Shown: one piece after another, positions 9,757 through 20,599 of the stretch | Layout of the letters: each line of letters opens with the position of its first letter | How positions within the stretch are numbered: the stretch's first letter is position 1 | DNA from: an uncultured Marinoscillum sp. | Lineage (GTDB): Bacteria; Bacteroidota; Bacteroidia; Cytophagales; MED-G16 | Assembly: GCA_902529805.1 (NCBI GenBank) | Contig: CABZXU010000006.1 | Coordinates: 18,243 to 82,242, forward strand | Direction: 5' to 3' | DNA: 64,000 nucleotides | Notes under the pieces: generated by a model | Told to the model about the DNA's origin: nothing | Databases searched by the model: none | The model's input: the letters and a program-made list of their open reading frames with translations, nothing else | Position numbers and translations under genes: made by a program

Positions 9757-10356
9757 ATGAAGTGGTTTATTATAATTTCTGCATTTTTTTCTATTATTAT
9801 GGTTTTTAATTCATTTTATAGTTTCGTCTTTAATAGTGTTTCGGAAATAAAACCGAATTATAAAAGTGATTTTAATTCTGATTCATTTTATAATTTACAT
9901 GCTATATCAATTGATGGCGATAAAATTGATTTTAAAACGTTTAAAGGTAAGAAAGTTCTAATTGTAAATGTTGCTTCAGAATGTGGGTATACAAATCAAT
10001 ATGATGATCTACAATACCTTCACAGAAAATATTCTAATCGTCTTGTAATTTTAGGTTTTCCTTCTAACAATTTTGGCAAACAAGAACCTGGTTCTAATGT
10101 TAATATTCTTGAATTTTGTCAATCAAACTTTGGTGTTGAGTTTCAAATGTTTCAAAAAACTGATGTAATAGGTGAAAACTCTCACCCTGTATATAAGTGG
10201 CTTTCGTCATCAACTTTAAATGGTTGGAATGATAAGTCACCAAAATGGAATTTTTATAAATATTTAATTGATGAAAAAGGAAAATTATCTAAAGTTCTTG
10301 CCTCATCAATAAATCCAAGAGATTCAATAATAACTGACTTCATTGAATCTGACTAA
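9757..10356 (+). CDS. Glutathione peroxidase family protein (thiol peroxidase)
   Basis: A 199-aa thioredoxin-fold peroxidase with an N-terminal hydrophobic segment (residues 3-27), so likely membrane-anchored or periplasmic. NVASECGYTNQY carries the peroxidatic Cys76, in the position of selenocysteine in animal enzymes. GFPSNNFGKQEPG supplies the active-site Gln and WNFYKYLIDEKG the Trp/Asn pair. Bacterial members usually use thioredoxin rather than glutathione. Its stop region overlaps the convergent small membrane protein by 4 nt. Confidence 0.93.
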   Translation: MKWFIIISAFFSIIMVFNSFYSFVFNSVSEIKPNYKSDFNSDSFYNLHAISIDGDKIDFKTFKGKKVLIVNVASECGYTNQYDDLQYLHRKYSNRLVILGFPSNNFGKQEPGSNVNILEFCQSNFGVEFQMFQKTDVIGENSHPVYKWLSSSTLNGWNDKSPKWNFYKYLIDEKGKLSKVLASSINPRDSIITDFIESD

Positions 10357-10727
10357 TCTAAGTACGGATCTTGATTTAAATTCTTTATAAATATTTTTCT
10401 TATTGATTGTCCAAAGGATGAACCTATTCCACCTAAAAAACCTCCTATTGAGCTGGAAATACTTAAAAGAACAATACTATTATTTAAAAATAAAATATTA
10501 GCTACTTTTTGAGAGATAATGGAATTAGTTTGAACATCTAATTGAAACAATAATATAAGCCATGCTAAAAATATCCCCAGAAACCCACTTATAAAATGGC
10601 TAAGTAAATTATCTATAAAAATTAACCCTACAATTATTGGATAAATAACGATTAACCACCAATGATTATCAAATCCAAAAAAATATGTAAAAAGAAAAAT
10701 TATAAATACTCTAAAAAGAAAATTCAT
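10353..10727 (-). CDS. Small hypothetical membrane protein
   Basis: A 124-aa protein with about four hydrophobic segments (6-18, 25-38, 45-64, 80-105) and a polar C-terminal tail. The Gly-rich GGFLGGIGSSFGQS sits near the end of the last helix. I do not recognise a family. It overlaps the penicillin-acylase-like gene by 4 nt, so it is translated from the same mRNA. An accessory or membrane role for that operon is inference. Confidence 0.6.
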   Translation of the reverse strand: MNFLFRVFIIFLFTYFFGFDNHWWLIVIYPIIVGLIFIDNLLSHFISGFLGIFLAWLILLFQLDVQTNSIISQKVANILFLNNSIVLLSISSSIGGFLGGIGSSFGQSIRKIFIKNLNQDPYLD

Positions 10728-13135
10728 TTTTTAAATTTTTTGTTAAATAACATTTGATTCTCAATTTTTTCTGAAAATTTATCAAATAATAGTTTGTTGT
10801 ATTTTCCTAATGACCAATCTTTAATCATGGAGCTATAGTTAATATTTCCTGGGTTTCCACTTTGACCACCTGGATATACCCCCCATGCTTTAGTTCCACC
10901 TGGATCCAATTCAACTATCATTCTCCATGATGGACCGTGATATTTGCTTGCTGCATTAAGAATATTTCTATTTCCTCCAATACTTATATTCGAAACACTA
11001 AAATCCTCTATTCCTAAAATATGTCTTAAGGTGGTATTTTTATAATTTTTCCATGAAATATCATTAGAATTTACTTCTTTCCAAGCTTCAATAGAGTCCT
11101 TTGTAAGTTCAAATGATAAATTAATTATATCGTTTAGGTCTTCAGTTTTTTCTGTTGAAATAATATCATAATACTTTAATTCTGGATAATTTTTAATCAG
11201 ATAGAAAGTGTTATATTTTGTTGGTTTTCTATACTCAAATTTCATAGTATCAAATTCATCCCATATTGTTTTTCTTAAAAAATGATGCCAAGTTTCAAAA
11301 ATAGATTCTTCAGTACTTTTTGGATTTGAAAAATAATCCCATTTTTTTAGATTTTCAAAGTATAATTTTTTATTATCATCAAAATTTATTGTATCAATTT
11401 TTTCAAGCAAAATAGGTAGAATTTCATATGCTATGTAATTAAAGTTATCATTTTGAATATTTTTAACATCCTCGATTGTTGCATTTAAAATAGTTTCTAA
11501 TCTATCATTAAGTCTTCTACCTCTGTAGTATTCATAATTATGGCTATATGTATAATACGGATAAGATTTATCTGATGGGTGTTGATTTGCCGAACTCACA
11601 TAATTTCTTTCTGGATTTAACATTGATAATGCATGATCAAAAGGTATATATCCTGACCATTCATGATCTCTTTTACTTCCATCCAATAGAAATTTACCTT
11701 GTTCTTCCCATTTTATTGGAAATTTACCAGCAATTGTTATTCCTATGTCACCTGAAGTTGTAGCATAAGCAAAATTTTGAGCAGGTCCATCAAAATAAGA
11801 TAAAGCTTCTTTAATCTCATTTATATTTTTTGCTCTATTAAGCTTAAAGAAGGTTTTATATTCAATAGATGCATCATGTGCAATCCATCTCATAGCCAAA
11901 TCAACTTTATCATTATTACCTAAAAAATTTCTATCATATGATACAGGTCCATGATGGGTAAAAATGATAGTATCATAAAAAGGATTTGAGTTTTTAACAA
12001 TGAATTTTTCTATAATTTTTTCTGTTTTTAACCATTTTCCATCAAAAAAATATTCTTTTCTATTATTATCCTTAAATTTAATTTTGTAAAAATCAACCAC
12101 ATCTCTTGTTGCATTTGTTTCTCCCCACGCAATGGAATCATTAAAGCCAATAATTATTCCGGGGGCACCTGGAAGACTAACGCCCATAGTATTTACAGTT
12201 GGGGAATTTAAGTGAATTGCATACCATATAGATGGAAGATTTAAGGATAAATCTGGCTGACTACCTAGTATAGGGTATCCATTTTTTGTTCTTTTCCCAG
12301 ATATTGCAAAATTATTACTGCCATTATCTGGATCAGGCTTTTTAAAAGTTTTATCAATTAAAATTTTAGGATAAATAGTATCTCTTTTTCTAGTTAACTT
12401 TTGAGGAGAAAATTTAAAACTTGTATTTCTAGGAATAATCGGATCAACTGCTTGATGAATTTCGGGAAAAAGAAAATCATATTCTTCCTTTCCTAATAAT
12501 TCTAATAAATAAGTGTCTTCAATATCTTGATTTCTTCTAGAAAGCATATCTGACATTTGTTCCATCAAAAGAAATGATTTCAAAATAGTCCACTTCTCAG
12601 GTTTATAATTTAATAATTTATATTCTATAGGTAAATTTTTAATATCATTTGATGATATAAAATCATTAATTCCTTTTGTATATGCTTGAATAAACTTCAA
12701 GGTTTCTTTATCTTTTTTTGAAACTTCTAGAGTGTTTTTTGCTGCATACAAAAGACCTTTTCTTCTTGATTCTCTATCCCTTGAAAGTGCTCTTTCACCA
12801 AAAATTTCTGATAATCTTCCGGACGTTGACATAATTTGAAATTCCATTTGCCAAAGCCTATGAAATGCATGCATATATCCTTGAACATAATAAAGGTCTT
12901 CATCATTTTTTGCATAAATATGAGGTATTAAAAGGCTATCAATTTGAAGAGTGACTTCATCTTTAATTCCTGGTAGATCAATATCATAAAATTTATTAAC
13001 CATTCCATTTTGTATAAAACCAGAATATGGATTTAAAAATTTTCCAAGAGGTGGGAGGTTAAAAACAGATGAGTTTAATAAGTAGATAAATATTATTAAA
13101 ATAAAAAATAGAACTATAGATTTTATTGTTTTCAA
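10724..13135 (-). CDS. Penicillin acylase family protein (Ntn hydrolase, S45)
   Basis: A proenzyme of the penicillin-amidase family. An N-terminal membrane segment is followed by the alpha-chain region, a spacer, and the N-terminal nucleophile of the beta chain at GSNNFAISG (Ser279 in the ORF-track numbering). GAPGIIIGFNDSIAWGETN, just after, is the conserved oxyanion/substrate region. The enzymes are autocatalytically cleaved amidases acting on acyl amides, including quorum-sensing acyl-homoserine lactones in some species; the substrate here is unknown. The ORF track begins at a TTG (13153) lying inside a strong -7 box. I prefer the TTG at 13135, giving MKTIKSIVLFF and 803 aa. Confidence 0.9.
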   Translation of the reverse strand: MKTIKSIVLFFILIIFIYLLNSSVFNLPPLGKFLNPYSGFIQNGMVNKFYDIDLPGIKDEVTLQIDSLLIPHIYAKNDEDLYYVQGYMHAFHRLWQMEFQIMSTSGRLSEIFGERALSRDRESRRKGLLYAAKNTLEVSKKDKETLKFIQAYTKGINDFISSNDIKNLPIEYKLLNYKPEKWTILKSFLLMEQMSDMLSRRNQDIEDTYLLELLGKEEYDFLFPEIHQAVDPIIPRNTSFKFSPQKLTRKRDTIYPKILIDKTFKKPDPDNGSNNFAISGKRTKNGYPILGSQPDLSLNLPSIWYAIHLNSPTVNTMGVSLPGAPGIIIGFNDSIAWGETNATRDVVDFYKIKFKDNNRKEYFFDGKWLKTEKIIEKFIVKNSNPFYDTIIFTHHGPVSYDRNFLGNNDKVDLAMRWIAHDASIEYKTFFKLNRAKNINEIKEALSYFDGPAQNFAYATTSGDIGITIAGKFPIKWEEQGKFLLDGSKRDHEWSGYIPFDHALSMLNPERNYVSSANQHPSDKSYPYYTYSHNYEYYRGRRLNDRLETILNATIEDVKNIQNDNFNYIAYEILPILLEKIDTINFDDNKKLYFENLKKWDYFSNPKSTEESIFETWHHFLRKTIWDEFDTMKFEYRKPTKYNTFYLIKNYPELKYYDIISTEKTEDLNDIINLSFELTKDSIEAWKEVNSNDISWKNYKNTTLRHILGIEDFSVSNISIGGNRNILNAASKYHGPSWRMIVELDPGGTKAWGVYPGGQSGNPGNINYSSMIKDWSLGKYNKLLFDKFSEKIENQMLFNKKFKK

Positions 13136-13150
13136 AGGAATTATTTTTTG

Positions 13151-13180
13151 CAAATTTATTTATTGAAATAGAAAAACAAA
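13151..13180 (-). promoter_or_regulatory. Promoter of the penicillin-acylase-like operon
   Basis: On the minus strand TTTG (13180-13177), an 18-nt spacer and TAAATTTGC (13158-13150) match the Bacteroidota -33/-7 consensus. The -7 box covers the TTG used as start in the ORF track, so transcription should begin just downstream. This is why the start is moved to 13135. Confidence 0.65.
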
Positions 13181-13198
13181 TTATTTTAATGATTTTTG

Positions 13199-13272
13199 TG
13201 CGTTCGGAAGGATTCGAACCCTCAACCCCCAGAGCCGAAATCTGGTATTCTATCCAGTTGAACTACGAACGC
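13199..13272 (-). tRNA. tRNA-Arg (anticodon TCG)
   Basis: A 74-nt cloverleaf on the minus strand. The acceptor GCGTTCG pairs with CGAACGC, with discriminator A and no encoded CCA. The D-arm is GTTC/GAAT. The anticodon stem CCAGA/TCTGG has loop TTTCGGC, giving anticodon TCG (reads CGA and related CGN codons). The T-arm GAGGG-TTCGAAT-CCTTC has one G-T pair. It lies 21 nt downstream of the sucC stop on the same strand and may be processed from that transcript. Confidence 0.95.
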
Positions 13273-13293
13273 TAAAATTAATTTATTATAATC

Positions 13294-14502
13294 TTAGAGA
13301 ATTTCGTTTACTTTTTCAGCGGCTTCTTTTAATGTTATTGCAGAAAAAACTTTAAGACCAGAATTATCAATAATTTTTGCTCCCTCTTTGGAATTTGTGC
13401 CTTGAAGTCTTACAATTATTGGAATATTAATATCACCAATATTTTTATAAGCTTCAACAACTCCATTAGCTACTCTATCACACCGAACTATACCACCAAA
13501 GATATTTAATAAAATAGCTTTTACATTTTTATCTTTAAGTATGATTCTAAAGCCAGTTTCTACGGTTTCAGCACTAGCATTACCACCTACATCAAGAAAA
13601 TTTGCTGGATCCCCTCCTGAAAGTTTTATAATATCCATAGTAGCCATAGCTAATCCTGCTCCATTTACCATACAACCTACATTTCCATCAAGTTTTACAT
13701 AACTTAATCCAACTTTATTAGCTTCAACTTCTGCTGGATCTTCTTCTGATAAATCTCTTAATTCTTCAATATTTTTATGCCTAAATAGAGCGTTATCATC
13801 GATATTTACTTTTGCATCAACAGCAAGAATTTTATTATCTGATGTTTTAAGTACTGGGTTTATTTCAAACATAGATGAATCGATGCTTTCATATGCTTTG
13901 TATAAAGAAAAAATAAAATTAATCATTTCTTTAAGACCTTGACCTTTTAAACCAAGAGCAAAAGCAATTTTTCTAGCTTGAAAACCTTGAAGTCCAACAT
14001 TTGGATCTATCCATTCTTTAATTATTTTTTCTGGGGTTTCTTCCGCAACTGTTTCAATATCCATTCCACCTTCAGATGAAGCCATAATTACGTTGCAGCC
14101 TTTTACTCTATCAAGTAGTATACCTAAATAAAATTCTTTTGGATCCTCTTCTCCAGGATAATATACATCTTCAGCTATAAGAACCTTATTTACAGTTTTA
14201 CCAGATGGACCTGTTTGATGAGTTATAAGTGTTCCATTTAATATATTTTTAGCTTTTTCTTCTACCTCATCAATATTTTTTGTAATCACAACCCCTTTTG
14301 ATCCTGTTTCTTTTATGGTTCCCTTTCCTCTTCCACCAGCATGAATTTGAGCTTTTATAACAAAAATATTAGAATTACCATTTTTAGAAAGTTTTAAAGC
14401 AGCATCTTTTGCTTCTTTTGGTGAGTTGGCTACATGACCTTCCTGAATCCTAACACCAAAAGATTTAAGGACTTCTTTAGCTTGATATTCGTGAATATTC
14501 AT
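13294..14502 (-). CDS. sucC: Succinyl-CoA ligase (ADP-forming) beta subunit
   Basis: The TCA-cycle enzyme subunit that, with SucD, interconverts succinyl-CoA and succinate with nucleotide phosphorylation. Its 402 aa match the family. The start [17 protein letters not shown] is canonical. The ATP-grasp domain (about 1-240; [10 protein letters not shown] binds ATP) is followed by the CoA-ligase domain with [25 protein letters not shown] and [12 protein letters not shown]. sucD is not adjacent, which is common in Bacteroidota. Confidence 0.97.
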   Translation of the reverse strand: MNIHEYQAKEVLKSFGVRIQEGHVANSPKEAKDAALKLSKNGNSNIFVIKAQIHAGGRGKGTIKETGSKGVVITKNIDEVEEKAKNILNGTLITHQTGPSGKTVNKVLIAEDVYYPGEEDPKEFYLGILLDRVKGCNVIMASSEGGMDIETVAEETPEKIIKEWIDPNVGLQGFQARKIAFALGLKGQGLKEMINFIFSLYKAYESIDSSMFEINPVLKTSDNKILAVDAKVNIDDNALFRHKNIEELRDLSEEDPAEVEANKVGLSYVKLDGNVGCMVNGAGLAMATMDIIKLSGGDPANFLDVGGNASAETVETGFRIILKDKNVKAILLNIFGGIVRCDRVANGVVEAYKNIGDINIPIIVRLQGTNSKEGAKIIDNSGLKVFSAITLKEAAEKVNEIL

Positions 14503-14583
14503 ATATAATTTTTTGTATAAAATAAATGATTAATAATTAATAATACTAGTATAATTAGCTTATTTATTAGTTAATTTAGATTT

Positions 14584-15237
14584 ATGTTATTACAGGGAAA
14601 CAAAATCTCTAAATCTTATAATAAAATCAATGTTTTAAACAATATTGACATTTCTGTTTCTTCTGGTGAAATAGTTTCTATTGTCGGGAAGTCAGGTGCT
14701 GGAAAGTCTACATTATTATATATACTAAGTTCCTTAGAGAACCCAGACAAAGGTGATGTATTGGTAGATGGAATTAATTTAAAATCTTTATCAAAAAATC
14801 AATTAGCACATTTTAGAAATCAAAATATTGGATTTATTTTCCAATTTCATAATTTATTACCAGAATTTGATGCTTTAGAAAATGTTTGTATACCAGGATA
14901 TATTTCAGAAAATAATAGAAAAGATGTTGAACGTCAAGGTAGATATCTTTTAGACTTTTTAGATCTTTCAGAAAGGATTCACCATAGGCCAGATGAATTA
15001 TCTGGTGGAGAACAACAAAGGGTTGCTGTAGCCAGATCATTAATTAATAATCCTTCAATTATTTTTGCTGATGAACCTTCAGGTAATCTTGATTCTAAAA
15101 ACTCTAAACAACTATTTAATTTAATAAAAAAATTAAATCGAGAACTCAACAATACATTTGTATTGGTTACCCATAATTTAGAATTTGCATCAATAGCGAA
15201 AAGAATTCTTAAAATAGAAGATGGAAAAATTAAGTAA
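14584..15237 (+). CDS. lolD: LolD-like ABC transporter ATP-binding protein
   Basis: A 217-aa ABC ATPase of the LolD/MacB group. Walker A is GKSGAGKST, the Q-loop is FIFQFHNLLPEFDALENV (the LLPEF/LENV wording is LolD-like), the signature is LSGGEQQRVAVARSL, Walker B is IIFADEPSGNLD, and the H-loop is LVTHN. It probably energises lipoprotein release from the inner membrane with the LolE-like permease at 5.9 kb. No permease is adjacent; the next gene, 17 nt downstream, is an EamA transporter. Confidence 0.9.
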   Translation: MLLQGNKISKSYNKINVLNNIDISVSSGEIVSIVGKSGAGKSTLLYILSSLENPDKGDVLVDGINLKSLSKNQLAHFRNQNIGFIFQFHNLLPEFDALENVCIPGYISENNRKDVERQGRYLLDFLDLSERIHHRPDELSGGEQQRVAVARSLINNPSIIFADEPSGNLDSKNSKQLFNLIKKLNRELNNTFVLVTHNLEFASIAKRILKIEDGKIK

Positions 15238-15254
15238 TTTCTAATAATTCAAAA

Positions 15255-16106
15255 TTGAAAAAAGGAATTTATTTTATGTTTATCTCTACAATATTTTTTC
15301 TTATTGTAAAGATAGGAGTTAAACTTTTACCTCATATTCCAGCTATAGAGGTAGTTTTTTTTAGATGTATTATTTCTTTTTTTATTAGTTACATTATACT
15401 TAAAACCCAAAGGATATACGTTTTTGGCAAAAATAAACCCTTACTATTTATAAGAGGTGTATTTGGCACAATTGGTTTGTATTGTTACTTTGAAATAATA
15501 CAAAACATTCCTCTTGCTACAGCATCAACAATAATTTACTTAACTCCAATTTTTACTTCTCTTATTGGGGTATTTATATTAAGAGAAAAAATTACTTTTT
15601 TACAATCATTGTGTATATTATTTGCATTTCTTGGTATTATTTTAATTCAAGGATATGATTATAGAGTTACATCAAATTATCTGATATTAGGTTTATTAGG
15701 AAGTTTTTGTGCTGGATGTGCTTATAACATCATTAGATATTTACGAAAAAAAGAACATCCTTTAGTTCTTATTTTATATTTTCCTATGATTGCCTTTCCA
15801 GTAGCTGGTGTTATAAGTTATTTTAGTTGGGTAGCACCAAGTATCCATGATTTAATTATACTGTTTGGTATAGGGGTTGTAACACAATTTGGTCAGTATT
15901 TTATGACCAAAGCCTTTCAAAATGAAAAAGTTTCAACCGTTTCGATTATTAGTTATTCCGAAATATTATTAGTAATAGCAATTGGGTACGAATTTTTTGA
16001 TGAGTCATTCAATTTTATAACTTACTTAGGTATGCTTATTGTTGTAATTAGTGTTATGACAAGCATTATTTTTTCTTCCAACAAAACAGATCAAATTGAT
16101 AAGTGA
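15255..16106 (+). CDS. EamA-family (DMT superfamily) transporter
   Basis: A 283-aa protein with ten predicted TM helices in two EamA repeats (about 1-135 and 140-275). Typical family text includes FFRCIISFFISYIILK, ASTIIYLTPIFTSLIGVFILREKI and the matching second-repeat segment. It probably exports or imports a small metabolite; the substrate cannot be inferred. The start is TTG at 15255, giving MKKGIYFMFISTIFF, which aligns with the usual EamA N-terminus better than the later ATG at 15276 that would remove part of TM1. It follows lolD by 17 nt. Confidence 0.88.
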   Translation: MKKGIYFMFISTIFFLIVKIGVKLLPHIPAIEVVFFRCIISFFISYIILKTQRIYVFGKNKPLLFIRGVFGTIGLYCYFEIIQNIPLATASTIIYLTPIFTSLIGVFILREKITFLQSLCILFAFLGIILIQGYDYRVTSNYLILGLLGSFCAGCAYNIIRYLRKKEHPLVLILYFPMIAFPVAGVISYFSWVAPSIHDLIILFGIGVVTQFGQYFMTKAFQNEKVSTVSIISYSEILLVIAIGYEFFDESFNFITYLGMLIVVISVMTSIIFSSNKTDQIDK

Positions 16107-16119
16107 ATTTTTTTTTTAT

Positions 16120-16127
16120 TATATTTG
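16120..16127 (+). promoter_or_regulatory. Candidate -7 box TATATTTG before the DTVS-repeat lipoprotein
   Basis: An exact TAnnTTTG match 19 nt upstream of the ATG at 16147, just after the EamA stop. The -33 region has only a weak TTG (16096-16098, 21-nt spacer). Confidence 0.45.
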
Positions 16128-16146
16128 TTGAAAAAATAATCATATC

Positions 16147-16743
16147 ATGAATAAATTATTCTCTTACTTCCAACACTCAATTCTAATAATGTTTGTAGTA
16201 CTTGCTGGTATACTTTCTTGTGAAGAATTAGAAGATGGTATAGCTAATAGTCTTAGCGATACAGTTTCTGTTTTTGATACAGTTAGTGTTTCTGATACCG
16301 TTAGCATTCTTGATACACTTTTTTATGTGGATAGTATGGGTTATGATGCGGTTGGAGATTGGGAGGGAATTTATTTTATTGAGGAAAATGATACTTTTAA
16401 TCATATTGATGATGATTCATCATGGGTTGGACTTACTTTAACGACACCTACTATTCTAAAACCTTTACATGAGTTTTATTTTAGAGATTGGGAATATGGA
16501 GAGGATACTTTTAAATCTAGAGGAGTTTGGGCTATCTTGGGAGATACTATGTATGTATATCAACTTTGGAATAATGAAGATGGAGGTCCAGGTCCAGATG
16601 AAGACGATTGGGATTTAATGAGATTGGGATATGATTTAAATGCATCAAAAGATACCGTTACTCTGTACCAACAATGGATGGAAGATTCTGGACCAGATTC
16701 TGGTACAGTATATAATGATAAATATGTATTCAAAAGGTTATAA
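16147..16743 (+). CDS. Lipoprotein with acidic DTVS repeats, function unknown
   Basis: A 198-aa protein with a signal peptide ending in the lipobox AGILSCEE. It is followed by a low-complexity linker of imperfect DTVSV-type repeats (about 38-62) that may act as a surface stalk. The C-terminal region (about 65-198) is rich in D, W and Y, with GDWEGIYFI and repeated DTMYVYQLW / DTVTLYQQW strands suggesting a small beta-barrel or sandwich. No family is recognised. It has its own -7-like box, so it is probably monocistronic. Confidence 0.7.
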   Translation: MNKLFSYFQHSILIMFVVLAGILSCEELEDGIANSLSDTVSVFDTVSVSDTVSILDTLFYVDSMGYDAVGDWEGIYFIEENDTFNHIDDDSSWVGLTLTTPTILKPLHEFYFRDWEYGEDTFKSRGVWAILGDTMYVYQLWNNEDGGPGPDEDDWDLMRLGYDLNASKDTVTLYQQWMEDSGPDSGTVYNDKYVFKRL

Positions 16744-16877
16744 TTTAAAAATCTATATAACAAGAGATTAATTTCTTTTTCATTACTATATAATTTATTG
16801 TAACTCAACTAAATCTTTTTTAAAATTTCTTTTATTTTAGATTTCTTATTTAGAATTGCTTTCTATAATTTCATTTA

Positions 16878-18334
16878 ATGATAAAAAAAATTTATTCTGA
16901 TTCTCTAGGACTACTTACTGACCTTTATCAATTAACGATGTGTTATGGGTACTGGAAAAAAGGAATTCATCAAAAGCAATCTTCTTTTAATCTTTTTTTT
17001 AGAAATAACCCATTTAAAGGAGCTTATTCTGTTACATGTGGACTTGATTATGTGATAGATTATTTAAATAATTTTAAATTCTCAAATGAAGATATTAGCT
17101 ACCTATCTAGTTTAAAAACAGAAAATGGAAAGAAATTATTTGAAAAAAAATTTTTAGAATTTTTAAAAAAATTTAAATTTGAATGTGATTTAGATGCAAT
17201 AGAGGAGGGGAGAGTCGTTTTTCCTAACGAACCTCTTCTAAGAATAACGGGCCCTCTCTATCAGTGTCAGCTTCTTGAAACATCACTTGTAAATATTATT
17301 AACTTTCAGTCTCTTATTGCTACAAAATCATCTAGGATGTATTTGGCAGCCAATGGTGATCCCATCTTAGAATTTGGTTTAAGAAGGGCTCAAGGTATTG
17401 ATGGTGCCCTTTCTGCTAGTAGAGCTTCTTATGTTGGAGGATGTTCTAAAACCTCTAATGTTTTAGCTGGAAAACTTTTTGATATTCCTGTAAGTGGAAC
17501 TCATTCACATAGCTGGGTTTTATCTTTTGATTCAGAAGAAGAAGCTTTCAGATCCTATGCAGAAGTAATGCCAAATAATTGTGTTCTTTTAGTTGATACC
17601 TATGATACTTTACAAGGAGTGATAAATGCTACAAAAATAGGTAAAGAACTTAAAGAAAAAGGGAAAAGCTTAGCTGGAATACGAATTGATTCTGGAGATC
17701 TTGCATATCTAAGTAAAAAAGCAAGAAAACTACTTGATAAAGAGGGTCTTGAAGATGTTAAAATCGTTGCTAGTAATGATTTAGATGAGTTTCTTTTGAC
17801 TAGTTTGAAGTATCAAAAATCTAAGATATCTGTTTGGGGGATAGGGACAAAACTAATTACCGCTTACGATAACCCATCATTAGGTGCCGTTTATAAACTT
17901 TCTGCTTTACAAGATGAAAATGGACAATGGATAAATAAACTTAAACTTTCTGAACAAAAAATAAAGATAAATAATCCAGGAATGCATCAAGTAAGACGTT
18001 TTTTTAGAAATGATAAATTTTTAGGTGACATGATTTATGATATTAACTACAAAACCAATTCTAGTATTATGATTGATCCAAATGATTCTACCAAATCAAA
18101 GAGATTTTTAAATAATAATATAAAACATGAAGATTTACTCAAATCTATTTTTAAAAAAGGAAAACTTGTTTATAAATCCGATTCAATTCATAATATCAGA
18201 GCTAAATTGATTAGTGATTTAATTTATCTTGACAATACTCATAAAAGACTAGAAAACCCTCATAATTATCCTGTTGGACTTGAAAAATCACTTTTTGAAG
18301 AAAAAAATAAGATGATTTTAGAGTTAAGAAAAAA

Positions 18335-18338
<4 letters not shown>
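16878..18338 (+). CDS. pncB: Nicotinate phosphoribosyltransferase
   Basis: Converts nicotinate and PRPP to nicotinate mononucleotide in the Preiss-Handler NAD salvage route. Its 486 aa match the longer bacterial NAPRTase form. The N-terminal LLTDLYQLTMCYGY, EFGLRRAQG, the active-site SGTHSHSWVLSF (phosphorylatable His) and IRIDSGDL of the barrel are all visible, followed by GIGTKLITAYDNPSLGAVYKL. It overlaps pncA by 4 nt (ATGA), so nicotinamide deamidation and nicotinate ribosylation are coupled in one operon. Confidence 0.95.
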
Positions 18339-19944
<1,606 letters not shown>

Positions 19945-19956
19945 TTAAATCTTCGG

Positions 19957-19988
19957 CAAATCTAGTAAATGAATTTTTTTAATTCAAA
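19957..19988 (-). promoter_or_regulatory. gapA promoter
   Basis: On the minus strand TTTG (19988-19985), a 20-nt spacer and TAGATTTGC (19964-19956) match the Bacteroidota -33/-7 consensus, 21 nt before the gapA ATG. This is one of the best promoter matches in the window. Confidence 0.65.
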
Positions 19989-20024
19989 TTATATTAATAT
20001 ATCAATTTTTTATCTTATAATATT

Positions 20025-20054
20025 TTTGTAATTATTTGTGTCCTAATATATTTG
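20025..20054 (+). promoter_or_regulatory. Promoter of tRNA-Glu
   Basis: TTTG (20025-20028), an 18-nt spacer and TATATTTGC (20047-20055), ending 11 nt before the mature tRNA. This fits the TTTG-N19-TAnnTTTG rule. Confidence 0.65.
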
Positions 20055-20065
20055 CACTTTAAAAT

Positions 20066-20137
20066 GGTCCCTTCGTCTAGGGGTTAGGACGCCAGGTTTT
20101 CATCCTGGAAACAGGGGTTCGATTCCCCTAGGGACTG
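20066..20137 (+). tRNA. tRNA-Glu (anticodon TTC)
   Basis: A 72-nt cloverleaf. The acceptor GGTCCCT pairs with AGGGACT (one G-T pair), with discriminator G and no encoded CCA. The anticodon stem CCAGG/CCTGG with loop TTTTCAT gives TTC. The T-loop is TTCGATT. It is monocistronic, with its own promoter and a palindromic terminator 8 nt downstream. Confidence 0.96.
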
Positions 20138-20145
20138 CAACCTTT

Positions 20146-20169
20146 AAAACCCATCATATGATGGGTTTT
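20146..20169. terminator. Bidirectional rho-independent terminator after tRNA-Glu
   Basis: AAAACCCATCAT and ATGATGGGTTTT form a perfect 12-bp inverted repeat ending in a T run. It serves tRNA-Glu on plus and can also terminate the convergent ABM-like gene, whose stop codon begins at the next base. Confidence 0.85.
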
Positions 20170-20577
20170 TTAGTATCTAGTATAACCTCCAATACTTGAA
20201 CGGAAGTCTACATCTAAGCCATGATCCTTTATGTAAGATCTCAGTTCATCTGAAACATCTCCTAAGTATATTATACTTTCAAATGTGTAGATGTTTGAAA
20301 ACTTCCCAAACTCCTCTTGAAGATCTCCCCCCTCTGCTAATATTCTGTTGAGATGGTTTTTAAAAGCGTTCTCATCACTATACCTCTCATAAAGTGTTAC
20401 TTTTTTCTCATTCTCAGAGATCAAAAATCTCCAAGATATTGTATTCTCCTCTGTTTCTGATATAAGTTTGGCATAACTATCACTCCATTCTCTTGTATCA
20501 ATTGTTCTGTCATCGTTCACAGATAGTTCGCAAACAATTATTACTTCTTTATTTTGTTTATCGTTTATTGTCTTCAT
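20170..20577 (-). CDS. ABM-like dimeric alpha-beta barrel protein
   Basis: A 135-aa protein resembling the antibiotic-biosynthesis-monooxygenase/ferredoxin-like fold: an N-terminal strand (EVIIVCELSV), a helix, strand ISWRFLISENEKKVTLYERYSDENAFKNHL and a helix, then a C-terminal extension with ESIIYLGDVSDELRSYIKDHG. The pattern of strand, YERY, Asp and helix with a His is typical of ABM proteins. The biochemical role is unknown. It lies 22 nt downstream of the FGE-like fusion gene on the same strand and may be cotranscribed with it. Confidence 0.65.
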   Translation of the reverse strand: MKTINDKQNKEVIIVCELSVNDDRTIDTREWSDSYAKLISETEENTISWRFLISENEKKVTLYERYSDENAFKNHLNRILAEGGDLQEEFGKFSNIYTFESIIYLGDVSDELRSYIKDHGLDVDFRSSIGGYTRY

Positions 20578-20599
20578 AATTCAATCTTTTCATATAAAT

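Noticed and set aside
16241-16325. CRISPR-like repeat array
   Set aside because: The repeats are in-frame DTVS codons without unique spacers.
16560-16808. 82-aa minus-strand ORF
   Set aside because: Shadow of the DTVS-repeat lipoprotein, with no recognisable motif.
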